Below the pieces are notes generated by a model. That model was given only the letters and a program-made list of their open reading frames with translations. It was not told the DNA's origin and ran no database searches. From assembly GCA_947095535.1 (NCBI GenBank), contig OX352774.1, forward strand, positions 266,387,843 to 266,451,842: DNA of 64,000 nt, given 5' to 3'. A program made the position numbers and the translations under genes. Of this stretch, positions 24,412 through 35,652 are shown in pieces; the first letter of the stretch is position 1; every line of letters begins with the position of its first letter. The DNA comes from Poecilobothrus nobilitatus (taxonomy: Eukaryota > Arthropoda > Insecta > Diptera > Dolichopodidae).

Positions 24412-25195
24412 AGGTAGAGATGCCTATACCCGGCATAAGTTTTTTATATGTTTAAAGTAAGCAAACGGAAGGCAAAATTTGGTTCGGAATTTTTTATTTA
24501 TTTTTTTTTATTATTAAGCACCATACAAATATTACTAAAAGTAATATGATGACTGAAAAAATTCTATGAAAATGTATTTAATGTAGTAAAGGTCTTAAAA
24601 TTAGAAAAACAATTTTATTTTTAGCTGATCATCTATACATTTTTTTAATGTTTTATTTACCTATTTACTTATAGCAAAATTAAAATTTTTTATAAATTAT
24701 ATGATATTTTTAGGATTTTTTCTATCCAAAAACATACTTTTTTTTTTAAATAAAAGTATGTATTTTAAAAGCCTTCTAAAAAATGATTTTCTTAGTGCCG
24801 GTAATAGGATTATCATAAATTATAACAACGCCTATTACCGGCATATATATTGCATATATTGCCGGTAATAGAATTGCTTTAAAATTGAGTAAATATAAAT
24901 AATGTTTTTTAATTTTCAATAAATCATATATGCCGGTAGTAGGAATGATACTGTCGGTAATAGGATTTTTGAAAATTTCATACGCCGGTAATAGAACCAT
25001 TCGACTGATCTGCTAAAATATGCAAAATTTTCAAAAATATTTTATTTACGCTTAATATTTCTATGACAAATGTGATTGTAATATATCAAAATTTAATAAA
25101 ATCCATTTTTTAAAAGAATTATAATTTGAAATAAAATTTTATATACAAAATTTAAAAAAAAAGTCTTAATATGCCGGTAATGGGCGACTCTATCT
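24412..25195. mobile_element. element B: TA-flanked non-autonomous DNA transposon with iterated GCCGGTAATAGGA motif
   Basis: The left end AGGTAGAGATGCC..ACCCGGCATA (24412-24437) and the reverse complement of the right end AGATAGAGTCGCC..TACCGGCATA (25170-25195) match at about 20 of 26 positions. TA borders each end (24410-24411, 25196-25197). The word GCCGGTAATAGGA, part of the right end, recurs at 24797, 24861, 24932, 24953 and 24984, and inverted at 24831-24842. The copies are one to three bases apart from each other. The element is 784 bp with no transposase; the open frame 24776-25000 (minus) spells PITG-like repeats only because it crosses the motif copies. The architecture is the same as element A, with a different word. 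Confidence 0.72.
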
Positions 25196-25197
25196 TA

Positions 25198-26409
25198 TAC
25201 ATATAAGTATATGATTAATTATTGTATATATGTTTAATTGAATATTTGATTTAGTTGAGAATCATTAGAGGAATTTTAATTAAATTAAAAAACATATTAA
25301 GTATAAATAACTCTATATATGTAAGTGTATTTATGTAAGTATACATTCATATTAGTATAATATACGATATGGTAACATATTATAATATGTCTATTTTACT
25401 TTATCTGATTTATAAACAAACAAATTATAAATATATAACTATTATATTAATTAAATGCTTTGTTTTCTAAAAAATATATAAATATGTAGGTACATATTAT
25501 ATTATGCAAGTATATATATATATATCTTTTTTCTAAAACATATAATTATAGTTTATATTAAAATTAAATAGTGTATAAAATGAACGCTTTGATATGCTTC
25601 AAATAATTTTAATTGGATCCTTTTAAAATATGCCCTTTTAATTATTTAATATGCGCTTTGATTATGCTAATGAATTTTTATACTTATACATATATATATA
25701 TATTACAGTTATGAACAAACATTTTATAAAATGTCTAGTATATTTTGCCAAAGTATTAATTAACATATACTTAATTACTTATTTTAATTAAAATGTAATT
25801 TTTTTTTCATTTACTTACAGGTAATTGTAAATATTTATATTTTAACCCTTAGTCTGAATGTGAACTATCGCCATTAAGTAAAGTTTTTTTTTGAAAAATT
25901 GGCATTAATTACTTAAATTAAGGTAAGTAAGGATTAGTAATTATGAAAAGATTTTTATTTAAGATTATATTTAAAATAAACAGTCATTTATAATAGTTTT
26001 AGTAATATCCCAAATTGAAAATTTTATCTTAATTGAAAAACTGTTTTCCTTTATATATAATTTACATATTTAATACTTAAGAGTTATACAGTAATTAAAT
26101 ATATATTGTTGTAAAGAAAATTCATACACATAATCTTTAGATTGATCTCAAAAAAATAATTTTAGAAATGTGAATTTTAATCAAATTTTATATAATATAT
26201 ATATAAAAAGTCCAGCAATATTTTTTTCGATTTCATATTCTTTTTTATAATGTACTTATTACAAATATGTATATTACTTTAATTTTTTTTTATAATAAAT
26301 AGATTTTACAAAACATAATTGTTTAAGAAGTATAATTTCTACGACTATACTTATGTAAAAGAAAAACCTACAGAAATCTAAATTAGGGTATAAGATTACA
26401 CCCATAACT
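25198..26409. other. AT-rich noncoding stretch
   Basis: No gene. Short TA runs at 25510-25525 and 25688-25703. Confidence 0.65.
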
Positions 26410-26495
26410 ATATGTATATATATATATATATATATGTACTATATAATATATATATATATATATATGTACTATATAATATATATATATACTATAAC

Positions 26496-26533
<38 letters not shown>

Positions 26534-26534
26534 C
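26410..26534. repeat. TA-rich minisatellite
   Basis: TATATA runs are interrupted by a repeated ATGTACTATATAATATA block (about 26434 and 26464, 30-bp spacing), followed by degenerate units. This is a compound (TA)n/minisatellite tract. Confidence 0.88.
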
Positions 26535-27787
26535 GCATAATATAAATCTAAAGAGCTCTAATCACTAATGTATAAAACAATGGTAGTGAACAATTCTCCT
26601 AAAAGGTTTATTTAGAAACATAATAATTAAGTATATCTAACATATTTCTGCCAAAAGTTAAAGTTTCTAATTAAAGAATTTGAATAAAAAATTCTACTTG
26701 TTAGCTTGACAAACCAATAAATTACATAAATTCTTAAATAAATTTAAAATACATATAGTTAATATATGTTTTGTAGTAAACTTCTTAAAAGACAAAAAAA
26801 TAACGTTTATTTTTATAGATTATTTATTTTACAAAAATTATAATGTAATCTAAGTAATTCTTATGTAAGAACTGTAAATATTTTGGAATATTATTTACTT
26901 CAATTTTAATATTTTACGAAAAAACGTACGAAAAAACGTAAATACCGAATATAAACAAATACAATTACACAATATTGATATCTTTTAGAAAGTACTTAAT
27001 TTAAGATATATACTTATATATACATATATATACATATAAGTTAAACATAATAGACAAATTAAATTTTAATTTTAATTTGTACATTTTTCTTTTACATACA
27101 AAACAATTTATCTACTTAAATACATAATTTTATCCGTAACTGTATATATAACTAATAGTATTTTGTATACTTACTATATATATATATTACATATTAAATC
27201 AACCTACACAAATATTTTTAGAAAATTATAATGAAGAAAATTCATTCAAATATTTTTATTTTATACATATAAGTATACATATACACAAAAATATAAAACA
27301 TAATATGCTTATGTATATTCTTCAAATATATAAAGGTTTATCCTACAGTCATACATACTTATATAGAAATTTATTATAATATAAACCAATACACCAGGAT
27401 TTTTATTATTATTTTTTAATTTTATTTATTTCTATTCTGTTTAATATAGAGATAAGTTTTTTTTTTTTTTTTTCAATAATAGTTAAAATATTTTTAATTA
27501 AATTTTTTAGAATAAATATTTTATTTGTCGCTTTTTTTTTTTTTTATTTTATTTTCTATTTTAAATTTTCCTTTTTTTTCATTTGTCTTGTTGTTGCTGA
27601 AGTTGTTGTATTGTATTTTGTTATCCTGTTTCCATATTAATTAAATGGTATTTGAAAAAAAAAGAAAAAAGAAAAAAACTAGGTATGTATAAAATATTTA
27701 GAACAGTGACGTATTTATTTTATAATAAATCTAATAACAATAAAACACATAAAGAGCGGTGTAGAGAGGAAAAGAAAAAGTAATAAA

Positions 27788-27790
<3 letters not shown>
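26535..27790. other. AT-rich noncoding stretch
   Basis: No gene. A direct repeat of ACGAAAAAACGT lies at about 26916-26939; long T runs at 27461-27473 and 27532-27546. Confidence 0.65.

Positions 27791-27838
<48 letters not shown>
27791..27838. repeat. (TA)n microsatellite
   Basis: About 24 uninterrupted TA units. Confidence 0.95.
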
Positions 27839-27841
<3 letters not shown>

Positions 27842-30800
27842 ATATGTATATTAATAAGCAATTTAATTTAAAAAATATAATTATAATAAAAAAAAAAGAA
27901 TATAATAAAATAAAATGAAAAAATATGAAATTTAATTAATAAAATTCATTTTATGGTACAATATTTTCAATTAACTTTTAATTAATATTAGAAATTTTTA
28001 TAATTTGTATATATACCGTTATATATTTTATGTATATAGGTTTGTAGATTTCAAATATTGAAACCGATTTATACTAAAAATTGTATAATCAATAGAGAAA
28101 AAAAAAAAAAAAAATAACTGTAGTTATATAGCTAAAATAAATAATATTATTATCATAATTTATTATAAAATATATTTCCATTTAAATATGTATGTATGTT
28201 CGTAGTTGCAAAAATTGTTAGTAAAATATATTCACATTCCAATTTTTTATATAGATCAAAAATAATTTTTATATTAAAAAATTTCTCCTCTCAGTTTTGT
28301 AATTGAATTTAATAATTTATAATAAATAAAATAATATGAAAATGATCTAATTCGGAGTTTGCTTAATATTACTATAAATGTAGGACAGAAATAATAAAGC
28401 TTTAAATCATATATTGATGAGACCATTTTTCTAATTACATATATATATGTAATTAATTTTCAAATAATTTTTATTACTTATTTTATTACAAATGTTATAT
28501 TGTTGTAATTTATTATTTCATGGCTCGAATAATAACAAGGATACAAATTTGTTATTTATTATTGAAAATATAATTCATGTGTTGTGAATTTTTATAAGAA
28601 GGATAATTTCCTAGAGATGATTCAAAATTTAAAAAAGTTTTAAAACCAGAAAAGAAGAATTTGCGATCTTCGAATAAATTCAATTTGTATCGCTAAATAA
28701 ATAACAATTTCAGCATATGCAATTTGTCAAACTTAAAAATAATAAAACGTGAATAAGTATTTCATAATAATACATCATTTCATACATATGTACTTAAATA
28801 TAGCATAATTATATTTTTTTCCTAATAATAATATTTTCTAAATATTTACCGTATAAGATTAAACTTTATTGTATTATATTACAATGCTGTAACATATTTT
28901 GCAGCAAGGGCATACTTAAATTAAATACGTCCCTGGGAAAAAAAAATTTTTGATTCTCCTTTGTTTTTGTTTTATTATTAAATTCTCATTATTCGATTTA
29001 ATTATTAAATTAATATTATTAAACTAATAACTTTATAATAATTACCTGAATAATTGATTATAAAATGACAAATAACTCAAAAAAAAAATAAAAAAGAAAA
29101 TGACAAATAAATATCATATAAAATTTTATTAAATTTCTAAATGAATAATAATAATTTGAAAGCCATTTTGTTTTTATTTGTTTAATTATTTTATTTTATT
29201 ACTTAATTAAAAAAAAAAAAAAACTAAATATAAAATGAATAACTAATTCGATTAGCATTAATAATATATTAAATCCAGTTTATATAATAAATATTTAATT
29301 AAAAACAATAATTGAAAAAATAAAATTAAATAAGAATTGATTATAAATTTAATTTAATTTCAATTTTAATTTTTTAATTTTATTTTCTATTTTCTATTTA
29401 TTATGTTTTAATTTTTATTTCCTAAAATTCAATTTTTTATATTAATATTTTCTTGGCAAACATCTTCTTATACAAATGCACTTAAATTTTTGACATTTAA
29501 TATATTATATGTAGAACAGAACTTAATTATTATGTTAGTAAATAAAGATAAAAAAAAACTTTTGGGTGAAGTTGGTAACCTAAACAAGAGTAGATTTACT
29601 TTTATATACATATATAAGCTTATGCTAATTTTAACTTTCAACAATTGCATTTACGTATTGCAAAAGTATCTTTGAACAAGTAAATTTTTTGCGAAATTTA
29701 AGTATATTTCAAACTGTAAGGAAATTAATTGCCATTGAGAATCAAATACCGTATGGGGGTATTTTATGGGATAAATATGGGGATAAATATAAATTAAACA
29801 GGTGTGAACATACAATATTAAAGAAAAATCTGACAATGTTGTCTAGTAGTAATGTCATAGTAAATTGTCCAGTTTTCTAAAAATATTTTTCTAAAAAAAA
29901 GTTTTATTGAAGAAGTTGTAATTCGTTTTGGTGCAAACTTAAGCATTGATATCGAAAGCAATAATATAAGCGAAAAATATTAATATCATCATTAATAATT
30001 TTGTCAAATACTTATACTTAATTTCTTTTTTGCAATATTTAATTTCTTAAAACTTAAATTTAACATATTCAGTAGGTACCACCATAATTTTTATTACTAT
30101 CATTCTAATAGGTGGTTATTTTACATTTTAATACAAAATCAAGATTGCATTCTTTTTTAATCCCTTATGACTCATATATTATTTTCTGGTTCATTGCAAA
30201 ATTAAATAAGCTGTATCACAAATCTTGATTTAAATTCTTTGATTTTTGAAAAATGAAAAAGTAACAAAAATTAATAAGAAAATTTTGCTTAAGAAATTAA
30301 AAAAAGAGAACAAAAAATTCTGATCCACTCCTTTAATTTGAAATAACTTAAGAAAATATGACCATTAAAAGCAATACGACCATCAGCATTTCATATCAAA
30401 ATTTAAAGTCAAATAAATATACCAGCTAAAGTAATAGTTGTAATGCAAAAATTCCGCTTTTCTTTTTAAGCATGACAAATAACTAACTAACGCAATGCAA
30501 TATCAGTAAATCTTTTTCAACAATCTCAAAATTAAGCAAACATTTTAAACAACTAAAAATGTATCAAAATAAATCTATTTTATCTCTTGACACATTATTT
30601 ATTACATGGTGTACATTCGTAGTTTATTATTTAAAAATAGTTTTATATATGCAAGAATGTATCTTTCACAATTTTCGCGACTAATATTTCTTTCAAGTCA
30701 TTTGAAATTATCTTATATTATACCAATCTTAAATATTCCTTAGTATAAGTTACAACAGATTCGGATACAAGAGTTTCGTAAAATATTAAAAGAAAAATTT

Positions 30801-32632
30801 TTTTTTTTAATAAAAATAAAAGTTTATTTGAAAAAAGCTTTGATTTTTGCTGTTCGGTGTTATATATTTGAGATCCTTAGTTTTTAAATTTTAAGTCAGT
30901 TTATTAGACATCAAATTCTTATTCTTTCTTTAAGAATTTATAATTGCCGTGGTTCAAACACATCATTTAAAATGTTGAGGAATTCTTTCCAATCACTTTT
31001 CTCACTATAGTCACTACACAAAGAAAAACAAATAAAGACCAGAAATTTAAAATGAATTTTCCGAAAATGAAAAATAAACCATCAATGCTGTTCACAACAT
31101 AAATCAACATTAAAAAAAATTCACTGACACACTTTCTACATATCTTCTGGTATCCTGTTCTGTTATATTCCATTCTATTCCGCAACAAATTTTGATTTTA
31201 TTCTACCATTACTTTATATTTTTTTTTACATTTGCAGGAGGCCTAGAAGAAAGAATACTAAATATGTTTGCACATTGCGTGTTACATATTTTTTGTATCT
31301 ATAAAGAAAATCAATACGAAAATAAAATGAAAAAACATGAGTAATATCAACTGTTAAAAAAAAAGAAAGAAAATTTTACATTCCCCCTCCATATTTTATT
31401 TTTTTTTCTTTGATTTGATAATAAAGGCGGGGTAAAATGATTAACTTAGCAGAGAAAATTCTTGTTATTGAATTTGAAGTTCTTAAATTAACTTACATTT
31501 TTATTTTTATTTTGTTTTGTATTATTATTTGTTTATTGCAAACATATGAATGTTACAATATCGCACTATTTAGTTATGTACATAAGTACATACACATGTA
31601 CATAAATACAAAACATATGAGATTTTGAGATTCTTAGCATTCGATTTCAATCTAGAAAATGTGTTAATAAAAATTGCAAAAAAAGGAAAAAAATTTGGAA
31701 TGAAGATACCTACAACCATTTATTTTTTTTTATTTTTTATTTTTTGTTATTTATAAAAAATGTTTATAAACATGTGTTTACACTTTACACACAGTCAAAG
31801 TCAAAATTAATTATTACTGTTACTGAGTATATTTTTTTTAAAGCTTAAACATGCACTCTTGTACACTAACCGATTAACCACCAAATTTCTGATCAGTACT
31901 AATTTTGTTCAAGAAATGCCAGATAGAAAACCGTTGAAGAAATTTAACTTTTAGGCTAATAAGCCTGTTTGTATCATTGGTACTTTTTGAAACCAGAGGG
32001 AAGGTATATCCTAGATAATAGGGAATTGATTGATAATATTGAAAAGTAAGAATTATTTTGAAAATATATTCGTCTCACTAATTTACTGATACTCAATAAC
32101 TAGGAAGTTTTGTTAAATACATAAAATTGCTTAAATTGCAATTTGTAATATAAATAGAATTCGTTTTGTTTTTTTTTTGTCAAATTTTATACTTATACTT
32201 AAATTATAAGGAATATAATGAAAATTGTTTGTTTTTATTTGTTTATAAGTATTAGAATATTTGGATATATGTGAATTATAAGTATAAGATGTAAATTTAA
32301 ATTGTTTATTTACATTTTGTATTTACGATCAAACTTATGTTTATATTCTTCTATTTTTGATGTACAAATTAGCACAAATTATTTTTGCCATATTATTACC
32401 ATGCCATTTCCAATGAACGAATGGTAACTGAATCAGGTAAGAAAGAAAATCAGATAAAAAAAGTTTTAACCGATTCCTTTCAAACCGATTTTGTTGATAT
32501 GTTGTCTCTCAGTATTTTGCCTGTTTTCTACTGTTAAAGTAACTAATTTTTCCAGATAAAAAAATCTTTGGTTTTAGTATGTCGTATGTGTATGTGTTAG
32601 TTTGGTATGTGTTCATAGAAAATAGTACTTAA
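27839..32632. other. AT-rich noncoding stretch
   Basis: No supported gene in 4.8 kb. Weak open stretches were inspected. 29689-29880 (plus) contains IPYGGILWDKYGDKYKL, more balanced in composition than its neighbours, but it lacks an ATG start and any known domain. 30967-31188 (minus) is hydrophobic without a known domain. A T-run and TTGCAG at about 31218-31238 resemble a splice acceptor, but no exon end or frame supports an exon. Poly-A tracts lie at 28098-28114 and 29207-29222. Confidence 0.5.
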
Positions 32633-32646
32633 GTGTAAATCATTAA
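32633..32646. repeat. possible diverged target-site duplication, left copy
   Basis: GTGTAAATCATTAA here and GTGCAACTCAATAA at 33906-33919 match at 11 of 14 positions and bracket the LINE relic, outside its poly-A tail (T-run on the plus strand) and its truncated end. Confidence 0.5.
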
Positions 32647-33905
32647 TTTTATTTTTTTTTTACTTTAGGATGGAAGCTTTAATACAAATGTACAGTTTGG
32701 TTTTTGGGATAGGGATATGGGAAGGATAATTGGGGAAATTGGAATTAGGAAATTTAGATTATGGTGGATAGGTAGAAAAATTTGGAGGGGCATTTTGAAG
32801 AAAAATGTTAATGTTCTTTTTAACCTTAAGTAAATCGTACACATATGAATTACCAACTTTACGGAACACATGCGATGGTATGGATGGTATGGATGATATT
32901 GATCCACAAACGGAACGTGCACATGACAAACAAATTTCCATAAGCTGTATATGTGTGCATTATACTCCATTTTTGGCCGAATGTACGTTTTATAGATATT
33001 GAGAAGATCAGATAGGGAAAAGTAAGTTTTGCAGTGATACAAAAAATCCAAACATTTAGCTGCATCCTTAGCTATACCAAAAATGTGATCAAGTCAATTT
33101 TTGGTTTAACTCGATATCCAATATGTTTAAATCTGTTGAATGCTGTAAAACTCCTCCCTGAAATAGTACGTTGGGAATAGCAGTGGCAATTTTCCGCGAG
33201 ATCAAACAGTATTGTGTTTTTTTGGTGCTAAAATCAACGCTGTTGACTTCAGCCCATTTTTGAATTTTTGCTAAATCGTTGTTTAGCTCACTAATATTGA
33301 AATTTTTGTGTTGTATTAATCTGGTGCTTAATGTTACAGCGGCTATGAAATTCATAGGAAGCTACAAGGGTACTGTCGTCTGCGAAACTATGAATCGGAT
33401 TGGAGGTTAATGAAAGTAGGTCATTGATAAATATTAAGAAGAGAGAGGGTGATAAAATTGATCCTTGAGGGATACCAGCATTTATTTTGAATTTATCAGG
33501 TGAATATCCACCGACCAGTACACGAATCGTACAATTCGAAAGGAAATCTCCAATCCATTTTAGAAAGACCCTACCTAGACCTAATGCTTTGCGTTTTGCC
33601 AATAGAGCATCGTGTCAAACTCGATTTAAAGCCTTAGAAATGTCAAGAGTCACAACATCAGACTCACCAGAATGATGAAAGCTGATGCTTAGTTTCTCAC
33701 AAAGGTAAGTCATGAGATCACCCGTTGAGCGACGAGCTCTGAACCCGTATTGACGATCATGAAACAGACCTTTGTGATCCATGTATTTCAGAAGCTTTGG
33801 GTTCACAATTTCCTCCATTACTTTGGAGAGAACCGAAGTTATAGCAATAGGGCGGTAGTTGGAGGGATAGCTTTTATTACCTTTTTTTGAGAATTGGGAA
33901 AACAT
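32647..33905 (-). mobile_element. 5'-truncated, decayed LINE (CR1/jockey-type), minus strand
   Basis: Read on the minus strand, this runs from the middle of the reverse transcriptase at 33905 through the 3' half of ORF2 to a T-run at 32647-32660 that would be the poly-A tail. Imperfect 14-bp direct repeats flank it. It carries one in-frame stop and at least one frameshift, so it is an old, dead copy. Length about 1.26 kb. Confidence 0.8.
32740..33905 (-). pseudogene. LINE reverse-transcriptase fragment (ORF2)
   Basis: On the minus strand, codons from 33905 give FSKKGNKSYPSNYRPIAITS, the RT entry motif (SNYRPI). RQYGFRARRSTGDLM and VVTLDISKA follow, the latter being the first catalytic aspartate region. 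A TGA at 33615-33617 replaces the Trp expected in the DRVWHDALL-like segment, and the frame resumes with KRKALGLG. GIPQGSILSPSLFLIFINDL and the catalytic FADDSTL come next (33291-33615). A frameshift at about 33291-33355 leads into LNNDLAKIQKWAEVNSVDF and KTQYCLISRK. Another frame continues with FSLSDLLNIYKTYIRPKMEY and then degrades. Both catalytic aspartate boxes are present, but the breaks prevent expression. These motif orders are typical of CR1/jockey-group LINEs; exact clade unassigned. Confidence 0.88.
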
Positions 33906-33919
33906 GTGCAACTCAATAA
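33906..33919. repeat. possible diverged target-site duplication, right copy
   Basis: GTGCAACTCAATAA, the partner of 32633-32646 (11 of 14 matches), lies directly beyond the 5'-truncated end of the LINE relic. Confidence 0.5.
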
Positions 33920-34885
33920 AAGTTCAATATAATTTGTCCAATACTGTATACGCTTATATTTGTTTACTAATATGCTTTAAAATAAATTTGTTGTCTAGTA
34001 ATTTTATAGATTTTATACATATATACATTCTAAATAAGTATGTATAACTATTATATTTAAATCGTAAATAAGTTGCAAAAAAAAAAAAGAGAAATATTTA
34101 TAATTAAGAATGAAAATTCATAGAATTCGAAAAACTATTTTCGAAATTTATTATTTTACTCATTTGCTCAGATTTTTAAATTAAAATTTAAAGAATGTTA
34201 AAAATTATTTGTTTGGTGGTGTCAAAAAATTAGACAAAAAAGAATTAAATCAGTCTAAAAATTAAAAATAAAATTTATTATAATATTTAATTAATTAAAC
34301 ATTTCTTTTAATTTTATTATTCTTTATTTTATTTTTAGTTAAAATATTTCTAAAATAATGTTTGAACTATTAAAATGGGATGCAATGGAACTAAATACTG
34401 TAATAAGTTGTTGAATATTTTTAAATTCAAATTGGTTTGCTAAATATAGCTTATAGAACTGAATAAGTAATTGTAAATTGTTTAGCATTATTGTACTTAG
34501 AAAATATTTTGATTTTAATGAGAAAATAGATTTTGCGATTGATTAAAAGACGCTTATTTTATTTGTTTTGTAATATACTTATTTAATTGTCTTAATTTAT
34601 TCTTGATGTATATATTATCCTCTCCATATTATTCTTTTGTCAGAATAGCACTTATACAGACGAAAGTCCTTATAAAATCTTTTATAAATAAAACTTTTAA
34701 AAATAATAAAAAGTTGGACTTGTTATTTTTGTATTATTATCAATTTTATGACATGGACTTCCATCTTTGAACTCTTAGTGGTTTTTTCGTCTTCTACAGC
34801 TATATTGACCATTATAGATAAAATGAATTAATAATTTTGAAAAAGAAGTCTAAATTAATAATAAGTTTATAATGATTTTTAGGTG
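33920..34885. other. AT-rich noncoding stretch
   Basis: Nothing recognisable. Confidence 0.65.
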
Positions 34886-34888
34886 CAA

Positions 34889-35652
34889 GGTCAAAAGTCC
34901 CATTGGCTTACATCTACGGGACTTTTGACTTACCACTATAAAATAAAAGTCCCAAAAAAATGGTCGAAAGTTCCATCAAACTTGTTGCTCATTATTTTTT
35001 CGGGTCAAATGTCCGATACTACTTTTGACTCATTTTTTCGTTTATTAATAAACGTTTCGTTTAAAAATATCAAAATTAATATTGTCATAATTAGAATAAT
35101 AAAAAATATTATTCTCTTTTCATCAAATAACACCTGTTTTATTTTGCATTTTCAAAATGCATCTCCCATATTGGCTTTTTCATATATGTATGTAGTCAGA
35201 TTTAAAAACATGTTGGTAATACCTATATTTATATTAAAAACAAACCACTCCGAATCGCGATAAAATAATATATTTTTTTTAAAAAGCTTCTTGAAATTTG
35301 ATAAAATTCTAAAAGTTGATTAAACTGTAAAATTTTGATTTTATATTTATATAAGTAATATTATTTTATATTTAATGTTATTTTATATTTTATATTATAA
35401 CTAGAGGAGCTGTAGCTGGTGTGTACGTATATTTTACTGCGACATCCAAATTACAAAAAAGTTCGTATGGGGTACAAAATTTCTTGTTCAAAATAGTCAA
35501 TATACGTTTTTTTGGTTGCGGAATTTATTTTTATTTTAATGGGGCTTTCGGCTCACTTTAATGAGTTAAAAGTCCCATTAAAAAAAGGCCAGAAGTCCCA
35601 TTGGAATTTATGTCCTTAACACTAAGACAAATGACTCATCGGACTTTTGATC
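34889..35652. mobile_element. element C: candidate non-autonomous element with iterated GGTCAAAAGTCCCATTGG motif
   Basis: The word GGTCAAAAGTCCCATTGG opens the element (34889-34906). Its inverted partner (reverse complement GATCAAAAGTCCGATGA) closes it at 35637-35652. Further copies lie at 34944, 34962, 35002, 35564 and 35587 (plus) and 34917, 35021 and 35539 (inverted), each with a few substitutions. The copies cluster in the two outer thirds; about 35060-35520 is free of them. The opposite orientation of first and last copies suggests terminal inverted repeats, but I could not fix a target duplication. The open frame 34883-35263 starts with GTG and just crosses motif copies, so it is not a gene. 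The organisation parallels elements A and B. Confidence 0.6.

Noticed and set aside
24776..25000. 74-codon minus-strand open frame with PITG-like repeats
   Set aside because: The peptide repeats arise only because the frame crosses copies of the GCCGGTAATAGGA DNA word in both orientations; no transposase or other domain is present.
29468..29880. cluster of short open frames on both strands, one containing IPYGGILWDKYGDKYKL
   Set aside because: No ATG start for the best one, no known domain, frames on both strands overlap; could be an exon or element remnant but nothing supports it.
31215..31260. possible splice acceptor (T-run then TTGCAG) before GAGGCCTAGAAG
   Set aside because: No donor site in a sensible position and no open frame through the putative exon; such strings are frequent in T-rich DNA.
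33487..33675. 62-codon plus-strand open frame
   Set aside because: It is antisense to the LINE reverse-transcriptase core and begins with ATG only by chance.
34883..35263. 126-codon plus-strand open frame
   Set aside because: It begins with GTG, crosses several copies of the element C DNA word, and has no known domain; the length is not exceptional for the GC-richer patch.
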